Source: JBLHLB01 sp047618505
GTDB lineage: Bacteria > Planctomycetota > UBA1135 > GCA-002686595
NCBI GenBank assembly: GCA_047618505.1
Contig: JBLHLB010000051.1
Location: 1-17,071 of the forward strand
Length of the DNA stretch: 17,071 nt
Direction of reading: 5' to 3'
Shown here: positions 5,952-12,172 of the stretch, piece by piece
Numbering within the stretch: position 1 is the first letter of the stretch
Layout: each line of letters begins with the position of its first letter
The notes under the pieces: model-generated
What the model saw: only the letters and a program-made list of their open reading frames with translations
Databases searched by the model: none
Told to the model about the DNA's origin: nothing
Translations under genes and position numbers: made by a program

Positions 5952-8280
5952 AGCTGACCTCCAGGTCGGAGTTTCCAGAGGGGAGGCTTAAGTCGAGCAA
6001 GAGCTCGCGGCGGGATCCGGTCGCATCTAGATTGCGAAGCAACACAGGCACGTCAGGGATCGTCACCTGCAGCCCGGAGATCCGATAATGCGTCGCGTCT
6101 ACGACTTCGATCTCGCCAGTTAGAGCACGGAAATAGAAGTGGCTAGCGGCAGGAGCATTGAAGCGCAGGCTGCGTCGCAGACTCGAACGCTCTTCTGTGA
6201 TCTCGGCAGCCGACCGATCCTCGATCGAGACCTCACCATAGGAGTAGCGCAGGGTCGGGACGGAATTGCCATCGAGGTGATAGCCCCGGAATTGATAGCC
6301 GTACTTGCGAGGGTAAAGTGGATCTGGATTGACCGGATGATCCTCATCCATATGGGGACGCAAGGGCCAGGGCGTTTCGGTGTCGGGAAGGGCGTAGAAC
6401 GACATGTCCTGGGCGAGCTGTACTACGTTCCTGCTGCGCACGTTGAAATCGCCTGCTCCCTGGCCGTCCCAGCGCACCGAGAGGAAGTCTCCGTTCCAGA
6501 GGGCGGAGAGGGTTCCTGTATCGGCGTTGAAGGCGTAGCTCAGCCCGCTCGGGTAACCCACTGCGATTCCACGGAAGCCAGCGACTCGACTTCTGCCGCG
6601 ATAGGTACGCGTCGTATCTGTCACCTGGAGCTGCAGCGGAGCAGGCTGGATGCCCTCTGGGTCACGTGCCGTGCGTCCATCGGATAAGTACGTCCAAATT
6701 GCGGCGATCTGGGCACTCGTGTCGCCTTCCAGCAGGCGCGTGTAGGACGCTTCCCCGCCGGACCAAGACTCGGGCATGACGACACCGGGCCTGTAGCCCT
6801 GGGGGTCGATCAAGAAGCGTGCGAACCAACTGTATTGGAGTCGCTCTGGGGAGTTGACCAAGTCAACGCCTTCGTGAATGGGCGAGGGCGTTCCATTGAA
6901 ATCGTGGCAAGCCACGCAATTGAGAATGCGAAACCCGACCAGTTCGCGACCCGCCTGCTTGGCGAGATTCCTTTCTTCGTTGGTGTACTGGGGTAGCTCA
7001 AAGGGCTCGATACCCCCCGCGTCGACCTGTTCGAAGAGAGCCGGCAGGTGTGCCACGTTTGAACTACCGAACTGCGGCATACGCGTGTGCATGTAGGGGC
7101 GCACACTGCCGTAGTCGAAGAGCACCTTGCGCATCCACTCTCCCTGGAGCTTCGCCCCGGTCAAGGTCAGTGCTGGCGGGATGCGTGCTTCGTCCCCGAG
7201 GTCATGCTCACTGGTTTCGAAGTAGGCGTTAATGTCAGGGCTAACGCCTCCATAGTCATCGCGCACATGGCAAGCGATGCAATTGAGTGCGGTTAAGGAG
7301 TGCGCGATGGCATCGGTATCCGAGAGCTCTGGCGACGGATAGGCCATGGCCTGGGTCATCAAGTTCGCTTGCTGTTGCGATAGTTGATAGCGCGGAGAAT
7401 CAGAGCTGGACTCCGAGAGACAACCCCCTTGGGCGTCGAAGTCTTCGAGCGATGTTTTGGCGGGAATGGGCTCTATTCCAGGCAAGGCGTGACAGGAGGC
7501 ACACCCGAACTCGGAGAAGAATCGCCTGCCAAGCCCGACCAGCTCCTGGTCGGGTTCCAGTCGGAGAACCGATGGGGAGGCAGAGCCCATGAGGAAGCCG
7601 GCTATATCCCGTGCTTCTTGCCGATTCAACCCCATGTCCGGCATGCGTCCAGCTTCACGCACCAGACCTGGCTGAAAGAGGAACTCCGAGAGGGAGTCGA
7701 GGCTGTATTTGGCGGGGACATGGGCCAGGCCTACGCGGCCTTCTTCCGGAAGGTCAGTCGCAGCACCAGCATCGACCGGGGGCCGAAAGGGCGCGTGGCA
7801 AGCGATGCATCCGACCCTGTGGAATAGATCGCTACCCTCATCCAGGCGTTCCGATTCTGGTTCGCCCTGGGACCAGGTGCGACCGGATGTATCCACGAGG
7901 AAGTGCGTGATCGCAGTACTGACACGCCGGAGCTCATCGGGTTCTAGGGAGCTCAGCATCCCGGGCATCTTGGTCCCCGGTTGAACTCCCGCGGGGTCAG
8001 CAATGAAGCGCTGCATGTAGTCGGGGGAGATACGCCGGCCCACGTCGCTTAGGTTTGGACTTGGCAGGGCTGCAGCCCTTGTGCCCATTCCCACGTGACA
8101 AGCGGCGCAACGCAGTTCATCCAACAAGACCTGCCCCTGGGCCACCTCCCCCAAGGCGTGGCGCTGCTGCAAGCCAGGGATTACCGGCGGACTGTCCTGT
8201 GGAAGTCCCCAAAGCGGAATGCCCAATAGTAGGCTGAACAACGTCGCACGCAGGAGAGATCGGATCGCGCTAAATCTCAT
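5935..8280 (-). CDS. Secreted five-CxxCH c-type cytochrome with C-terminal beta-rich domain
   Basis: 781 residues from ATG 8280. This start gives a clean signal peptide (MRFSAIRSLLRATLFSLLLG, then WGLPQ), whereas the longer reading to 8448 adds a Trp/Cys-containing polar extension with no export signal. Five covalent heme sites are visible: CAACH (58-62), CIACH (158-162), CASCH (260-264), CIACH (334-338) and CVACH (455-459). Candidate distal Met ligands lie in KMPGM (104-108), RMPDM (212-216), RMPQF (400-404) and VMPES (501-505). This suggests four or five cytochrome-c folds in series. Residues about 560-781 contain no cysteine pair and look beta-rich, similar to tails on planctomycete sugar-dehydrogenase cytochromes; I cannot name the domain. 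It probably carries electrons from the propeller domain of the overlapping downstream gene to the respiratory chain or an external acceptor (inference from coupling). Two 13-bp tandem repeats abut the ATG, and there is no strong Shine-Dalgarno. Confidence 0.9.
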   Translation of the reverse strand: MRFSAIRSLLRATLFSLLLGIPLWGLPQDSPPVIPGLQQRHALGEVAQGQVLLDELRCAACHVGMGTRAAALPSPNLSDVGRRISPDYMQRFIADPAGVQPGTKMPGMLSSLEPDELRRVSTAITHFLVDTSGRTWSQGEPESERLDEGSDLFHRVGCIACHAPFRPPVDAGAATDLPEEGRVGLAHVPAKYSLDSLSEFLFQPGLVREAGRMPDMGLNRQEARDIAGFLMGSASPSVLRLEPDQELVGLGRRFFSEFGCASCHALPGIEPIPAKTSLEDFDAQGGCLSESSSDSPRYQLSQQQANLMTQAMAYPSPELSDTDAIAHSLTALNCIACHVRDDYGGVSPDINAYFETSEHDLGDEARIPPALTLTGAKLQGEWMRKVLFDYGSVRPYMHTRMPQFGSSNVAHLPALFEQVDAGGIEPFELPQYTNEERNLAKQAGRELVGFRILNCVACHDFNGTPSPIHEGVDLVNSPERLQYSWFARFLIDPQGYRPGVVMPESWSGGEASYTRLLEGDTSAQIAAIWTYLSDGRTARDPEGIQPAPLQLQVTDTTRTYRGRSRVAGFRGIAVGYPSGLSYAFNADTGTLSALWNGDFLSVRWDGQGAGDFNVRSRNVVQLAQDMSFYALPDTETPWPLRPHMDEDHPVNPDPLYPRKYGYQFRGYHLDGNSVPTLRYSYGEVSIEDRSAAEITEERSSLRRSLRFNAPAASHFYFRALTGEIEVVDATHYRISGLQVTIPDVPVLLRNLDATGSRRELLLDLSLPSGNSDLEVSYELLD

Positions 8281-8283
8281 ACT

Positions 8284-8309
8284 AGTATCCCATTCCAGTA
8301 TCTCATTCG
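8284..8309. repeat. Two 13-bp direct repeats directly before the cytochrome start
   Basis: 8284-8296 (AGTATCCCATTCC) and 8297-8309 (AGTATCTCATTCG) match at 11 of 13 positions, and a shortened third copy (AGTCCCATTG) follows. On the coding strand they place GGAATGGGA just upstream of ATG 8280. They might duplicate a ribosome-binding or operator site, or be chance low-complexity drift. The third copy is weak. Confidence 0.55.
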
Positions 8310-8489
8310 AGTCCCATTGATTTGGCAGTGGTAGAGGGTCGAGCCTCCCGGGAAAGCAATGGCATGGCTTCTCCGACGCGCTCCACAATAACCGCTCCGC
8401 GCCACTTGCACCACAGCGGACACTTTGGCGACCCGCGTCGAATGCCATGGACGCATGCGTTTTGGAATCCGGTCAACCCAGGAACAGTT

Positions 8490-8840
8490 TCAGTCTGATT
8501 CCAAGGTGGCGTCAAAGACGCGCACCGATGCCCAAGTCGCCTTGTTCTCCTCGATGAAGGTCAAGTGATCGGGGGCAGTCTGGTAGCGGTCATGGTCAGC
8601 GCGACTCGCAAAGGTGACCTGGAGGCTCACGTCCCATGCCAAGTCGTTCACTTCACGGTCTAGGTCGCTGACCAGGGTCCCGACCTGAAACAGAGTGACC
8701 CCCGGATGGTCCTTTAGGTATCTCTTGCACGAAGCCAGCAAACTTTCGATCGCAGGCCAAGTGCGATCGTGAAGCTTGAAGAACACCATGTGGGAGAGGG
8801 GGGACTGTCTGGCGGTGCTGCTCGAAGTTTCGTGATTCAT
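8490..8840 (-). CDS. Dabb (stress-responsive alpha/beta barrel) domain protein
   Basis: 116 residues from ATG 8840, preceded by AGGAAACG at a good distance; the longer reading to 8912 would run back into the GH20 3' end without an RBS. The protein is a single ferredoxin-like Dabb domain: HMVFFKL near residue 17 (first strand and the usual His), a helix over about 28-44, VGTLVSDLDRE, LQVTFASRADHDRYQ and the closing DHLTFIEENKATWASVRVFD. Dabb proteins are dimeric. Some act on polyketide or aromatic substrates, but most in environmental bacteria have no known reaction. It has no signal peptide, unlike its neighbours, so it is likely cytoplasmic. It sits 61 bp downstream of the GH20 gene and 209 bp upstream of the cytochrome, in the same direction. 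Confidence 0.85.
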   Translation of the reverse strand: MNHETSSSTARQSPLSHMVFFKLHDRTWPAIESLLASCKRYLKDHPGVTLFQVGTLVSDLDREVNDLAWDVSLQVTFASRADHDRYQTAPDHLTFIEENKATWASVRVFDATLESD

Positions 8841-8901
8841 ATTCGTTTCCTGGCTGATGCGATGGGGAGGCGACGGGGGACAATTGTCTGTTACCGCGCG
8901 G

Positions 8902-10728
8902 CTACTCCGCACCGAAGGCTTGGACTTCCACGAGACGACTAAAGCTTGGGAAGGTCAAGTCGTGGCACCCGTCCGTGATGATCTTCACGAATGCCACCGG
9001 GCGCGGCTCGAATTGATGAACCAAGAAGGCTGCCTCACCGCGATCGCCTTTGTGCGATTCTCCCACGGTCAAGAAGCTGAGCCCGTCCACCGAAACCTGG
9101 ACACGGTACTTTTCAAAGCTGCCTCCAATTGCGGTCTCGAAAACGACAACGCGATCGACAGGGTGAACACCATCCAGGGGAATCAAGATCTCAAGGGGAT
9201 CCGGCTTTGTCGGATAACCGAGGAAGTGGTCAAACTGATCGGTCAGACCGTTGGTGAGCCGCTGGGGACCGAAGTGCGGCTGCGAGGCGCCGGCGGACGG
9301 AACAACGGGACGCCCAAAGGCCAAGTTCCCCACCTGCGTTTCTGCTGCGGCCATCGGCAAGGGATCGAGTTCGACGCCAGAGAGGATCAGAAAGCGGGGC
9401 AGGCTGTCCCCGTAGTCGCGTGCAAATCCAGCGTAGCCTGTTTCCCGTTCGAGGTCCCATGCTGCGGTCGCCGCGGCAGCGAAACGCGGAAGGCAGAGGG
9501 CCATGAGGTTCTGTTCCCGTCCTTCCCACCAGGGCATGCAGAAGCCGAGGATTCCCTGGGCAGTCTTGGTCACATGCGGAGTCCCAAAGGTCGGCATGCC
9601 TTCGTTCACATGCTTGAATCGCCGAGGCTCCCACAGAAAGCACTCGCGCACACCCACGGCGGTGAACATGGTGCGCGGATAGTGATCCACGATGTACATG
9701 GGATCCCAGGCCGCATTCACGATCTCATAGCCAGCGTCGAGCATCTCCTGGGCTGGGAAGTTGATGGTCCTCCAGTTGATGTGAATGACGTCTTCACTGA
9801 CCTTGTTTTCCCCGCTCCCCAGTCGAGGACCTTCCCAAACGACCGTGCGCCTGCCGCTGGTTTTCACGAAGGCGTTGATTCGATTGATGAAGTCGCGCTG
9901 TAGCTCTTCCGGGACACCGCCGGCTTCATCGCCGCCGATATGTACGTAGGGTGTCGCCTTGAAGACCGACAGCATTTCATCGATCAAGCGCTCTACACCC
10001 GCCTGCGCCTTGGGGCTCTCCGCGAGTTCCTTGGCTGTCTCCCCGAAGACCTCCGGATAGGCGCGCCTGAGGATCGTCGAATGCCCGGGCACGTCTAGTT
10101 CCGGCACAATGGTCACACCACGTGCTTGGCTGTAGGCCTCGAGTTCTACGAAGTCCTCCCAGGTCCAACCCGCGCGGTCTTCATAGAGCAGTGGGAAGGC
10201 CTTGGAGGGCCACGAAATCAGCTGATCGTCGGTCAGGTGAAGGTGCAGGATGTTGGCGCGATAGAACCACAGCATGTCCACCACTTGCCGCAGGGTCTCC
10301 GGCGAGTGGGGGTTGCGACCGAGGTCCACCATGAAACTGCGGTAGTCGCAGTCGGGGCCTTCTGACACTTGGAAGGGTTCCCAGGTGGCACGGCTGTTTT
10401 CGATCCTGGCGCGCCGAATCAGGTCGGCTGCTGCATAGGCAGCCCCGGCAGTGCTGCCCGCGACAACGGTGACCGAGCCAGCCTTTGCCTCGATGCTGTA
10501 GCTCACACCCTTTGGTAGCGTTCCTTGGCGAAGTTGAAGAGAAGCAGCCTCTGCTTCGACCGCAAGAGAAAGGTTCGTCGCGCCAAGCTTCTGCAGGCTC
10601 TCGACCAACAGTCGGGATTGTTCCCCGAAGGCGGGGTCCGCCGCGAGCGTCTGTGCGTTAGCCGTCCCGGAGAGGGCGGCGAATACCAAGGCGGTGCCTA
10701 GGAGGACCCGGAGTTGAAGAGCGTTCAT
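8902..10728 (-). CDS. Secreted GH20 beta-N-acetylhexosaminidase with C-terminal discoidin-like domain
   Basis: 608 residues. A signal peptide (about 1-26, ending GTANAQ) predicts export. An N-terminal alpha/beta domain (about 30-120) precedes the GH20 TIM barrel: DYRSFMVDLGRNPHSPETLR (128-147), ILHLHLTDDQ (160-169), TIVPELDVPGHS (206-217) and YVHIGGDEAGG (261-271). Asp267-Glu268 is the expected catalytic pair: Glu is the acid/base and Asp orients the substrate N-acetyl group in substrate-assisted catalysis. Two conserved Trp-rich stretches follow (GFCMPWWEG, about 395-403). Residues about 465-606 form an F5/8-type C (CBM32-like) beta-sandwich probably used for glycan binding (NGLTDQFDHFLGY, RVVVFETAIGGSFEKYRVQVS). 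It would release terminal GlcNAc or GalNAc outside the cytoplasm. It is the first gene of a same-strand run through the Dabb, cytochrome and propeller-ThuA genes. No clear Shine-Dalgarno. Confidence 0.92.
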   Translation of the reverse strand: MNALQLRVLLGTALVFAALSGTANAQTLAADPAFGEQSRLLVESLQKLGATNLSLAVEAEAASLQLRQGTLPKGVSYSIEAKAGSVTVVAGSTAGAAYAAADLIRRARIENSRATWEPFQVSEGPDCDYRSFMVDLGRNPHSPETLRQVVDMLWFYRANILHLHLTDDQLISWPSKAFPLLYEDRAGWTWEDFVELEAYSQARGVTIVPELDVPGHSTILRRAYPEVFGETAKELAESPKAQAGVERLIDEMLSVFKATPYVHIGGDEAGGVPEELQRDFINRINAFVKTSGRRTVVWEGPRLGSGENKVSEDVIHINWRTINFPAQEMLDAGYEIVNAAWDPMYIVDHYPRTMFTAVGVRECFLWEPRRFKHVNEGMPTFGTPHVTKTAQGILGFCMPWWEGREQNLMALCLPRFAAAATAAWDLERETGYAGFARDYGDSLPRFLILSGVELDPLPMAAAETQVGNLAFGRPVVPSAGASQPHFGPQRLTNGLTDQFDHFLGYPTKPDPLEILIPLDGVHPVDRVVVFETAIGGSFEKYRVQVSVDGLSFLTVGESHKGDRGEAAFLVHQFEPRPVAFVKIITDGCHDLTFPSFSRLVEVQAFGAE

Positions 10729-10978
10729 GCTGGACAGTATGCGTTGCGGAATACAGTCCGCGCTGCCCAGTGGGGAAATCCCCGATTCGTCTTGTGGGTT
10801 CAGGCGCCGGGTCAGCGGGAGCTGAAACCTCCCCGTGAGCGCGTCGCGGCTTCTGTCAAACTGACCACCGCCTTAGTCCCGCGGCAATGATAGAGACTGC
10901 GCGAAATAGGTATGCAAGCTGCCCTCCTCCAACTGAGCCCCAGCCCCAAGATTACCAGCTGGGTCAAGCGGAGAGATC
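10729..10978. other. Intergenic region upstream of GH20, including a possible IS end
   Basis: It should hold the promoter of the GH20 run on the minus strand, but I see no convincing -35/-10 pair. TGTCAAACTGACCACC (10855-10870) resembles the type of terminus found on IS elements carrying the OrfA fragment that starts at 10979; I could not find the partner end. Nothing else is supported. Confidence 0.35.
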
Positions 10979-11122
10979 ATGAACGAGATGGAAGACCTCT
11001 CCAGCGTTCAGCGTTGGACCGCGAAGCGTCGTAGTGCCCTGGTGCCAAGCATCCCAAGGTGTGACACGAGTTCCAAGGAAGCCGTGCGCAAGCGGGTCTG
11101 CCTCACTTTCCGTAGCCTGTAG
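10979..11122 (+). pseudogene. Decayed IS3-family transposase OrfA fragment
   Basis: 47 codons from ATG 10979 with GGAGAG seven bases upstream. The segment SVQRWTAKRRSALV (residues 9-22), followed by S-I-x-x-x-x-T-S-x-x-E-A-x-R-K, matches the N-terminal helix-turn-helix of a common IS3-type OrfA group, normally RWTAKRR-ALVLSILKGETS-AEAARKHGLT. Here two conserved Leu are Pro, Gly is Cys, and after Arg-Lys the frame no longer encodes HGLTVAE and stops at 11122, which looks like a small indel near 11093. Intact members are about 90-100 residues and are followed by OrfB, and neither remainder is present before the DUF3465 gene. It is a dead insertion remnant. Confidence 0.72.
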
Positions 11123-11192
11123 CCAGGATCGGGGCACGGGGACGAAGAGGACGTGCTCGCACAGAAGCGTTCGCTCGCCGGAGGAGCAGGTG

Positions 11193-11732
11193 TTACTCGT
11201 AGCGCCTGCCGTCGAGCTCCAGCCAACCACCTTCATGTCGTCCACCCGGATCGTGGTGGGTCCAATGGAGTACGCCGCCCTTGTCGGTGTACTCGTATTC
11301 ACCGTTGAAGCCAATTGTGTCTCCCTTGTCCAAGGGCACCCGGGGTGCGAGGTCGATGTTGTGCGACACAAGCAGCGTCATGCCATTCGACATTTCGAGA
11401 ATGAACTTCTGATGGCGCGGCGCGTCGTTGTCGTCGGGCAGCAGCGCGCGAACCATCCCCGAGCCCAGGACTTGGACGTCTGAATACTGGGCCTTGAAGA
11501 GTCGGGCGATTTCCCGAGCTGAATCTTCGGCAAGTGTGTCTGACCCCTGTCCAGGTGAGCTCGAATTTTCAGCGGCCTCGCTCGACGGAATACCTTGGCC
11601 AGGATCTCCCGCTTGGCCGGAGCCGCCTTCTTCGGGACTGATCCAGCCCATCTGACGGGCGAGCAACACCAACAGGGCAATAGCTAGCCCAAGGAGGGCT
11701 TTGCGGTTGGTGGACTTGGGTGCGGATGCCAT
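11193..11732 (-). CDS. DUF3465 domain protein with N-terminal membrane anchor
   Basis: 179 residues from ATG 11732 (MASAPKSTNRKALLGLAIAL). A hydrophobic segment (about 12-26) anchors or exports the protein. A Gly/Ser/Glu-rich linker (about 32-70) leads to a DUF3465 domain (about 75-179): VQVLGSGMVRALLPDD, RHQKFILE, GMTLLVSHNIDLAPRVPL (117-134), GDTIGFNGEYEY and HWTHHDPGGRHEGGWLE (156-172). The family is a small OB-like fold of unknown function, found as secreted or periplasmic proteins in Gram-negative bacteria. The domain is complete to its usual C-terminus (GRRYE). A C9 tract lies 6-14 bases before the ATG where a Shine-Dalgarno is expected. An upstream in-frame ATG at 11789 would put that tract inside the coding region. 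It stands alone between an IS remnant and a broken DinB-like gene. Confidence 0.85.
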   Translation of the reverse strand: MASAPKSTNRKALLGLAIALLVLLARQMGWISPEEGGSGQAGDPGQGIPSSEAAENSSSPGQGSDTLAEDSAREIARLFKAQYSDVQVLGSGMVRALLPDDNDAPRHQKFILEMSNGMTLLVSHNIDLAPRVPLDKGDTIGFNGEYEYTDKGGVLHWTHHDPGGRHEGGWLELDGRRYE

Positions 11733-11737
11733 GGATC

Positions 11738-11746
11738 GGGGGGGGG
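11738..11746. repeat. G9/C9 homopolymer at the 5' end of the DUF3465 gene
   Basis: Nine consecutive G on the plus strand (C on the coding strand), 6-14 bases before ATG 11732. Tracts of this length are prone to slippage and to sequencing error. It may affect translation initiation, or the reading frame if the upstream ATG at 11789 is used. Confidence 0.9.
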
Positions 11747-11788
11747 ATAGGGGTGTGTGGAGAAGCCAATTGTCCCAAGCAAGAGGCA

Positions 11789-12163
11789 CCTGTCCAGCCC
11801 CTGGGCATACACTTGCCGGAGAGCCACCTGAACAGTTACGTGAGGTTCAAGTGGGCGCTGCCAGAGGATCGCCCCGTGATCCAGGCCTATTGGGAAGACC
11901 GCTGGGCCGAGCTGGGAGACTATGAGGGAACTCCGGTTGAGGTGTCCTTGGATCTTCTCCGTTCCCTGCGTACGCGCTGGTGTGTCTTGCTCCGGTTCTT
12001 GACGTAGGACGACTGGAGTCGCGAATTCGTTCACCTGGATTCAGGACCCGTCGGTCTAGGGGAGAATGTGGGGATCTACTCCTGGCACGGTCGCCACCAC
12101 ATGGCCCATATCCGCAACCTAGCTATCCGGGAAGGCTGGAGTCTCCCCGGCTCAAAGAGCTAG
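11789..12163 (+). pseudogene. DinB/YfiT-like metal-dependent hydrolase, N-truncated with one in-frame amber
   Basis: Translating from 11789 in one frame gives HLPESHLNSYVRFKWAL, EDRPVIQAYWEDRWAELGD and EVSLDLLRSLRTRW, then TAG at 12005-12007. The same frame continues without any shift as DDWSREFVHLDSG, LGENVGIYSWHGRHHMAHIR and AIREGW to TAG at 12161. This matches the order and spacing of the DinB-superfamily YfiT (bacillithiol-transferase-like) proteins, including the C-terminal HxxxH-type metal site. About 60 N-terminal residues are missing: upstream codons overlap the DUF3465 start and lose similarity. The frame is open back to ATG 11720, but the family's usual HHxxDSH is IHxxESH here, so one likely ligand may also be lost. 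The amber falls where the family has a variable residue before Asp-Asp-Trp. Most likely it is a pseudogene; a sequencing error at one base is an alternative for the stop but not for the lost N-terminus. It ends 9 bp from the convergent DUF1501 stop. Confidence 0.78.
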
Positions 12164-12172
12164 CTGCCAAGC

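Noticed and set aside
8281..8448. Upstream extension of the cytochrome gene to ATG 8448
   Set aside because: The extra 56 residues are polar and contain no export signal, while the internal Met at 8280 begins a clear signal peptide.
8857..9903. 348-codon open frame on the plus strand antisense to the GH20 gene
   Set aside because: It lies over conserved GH20 motifs on the other strand, has no recognisable domain and is explained by GC-rich codon bias.
10964..11371. 135-codon minus-strand frame overlapping the 3' end of DUF3465
   Set aside because: The last about 75 residues read somewhat like protein (CEHVLFVPVPRSWLQ), but no start codon lies in the part outside DUF3465, no family is recognised, and it runs antisense to the OrfA fragment.
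11684..12034. 116-codon minus-strand frame opposite the DinB-like remnant
   Set aside because: The plus strand shows family-level similarity, and this frame is its antisense shadow.
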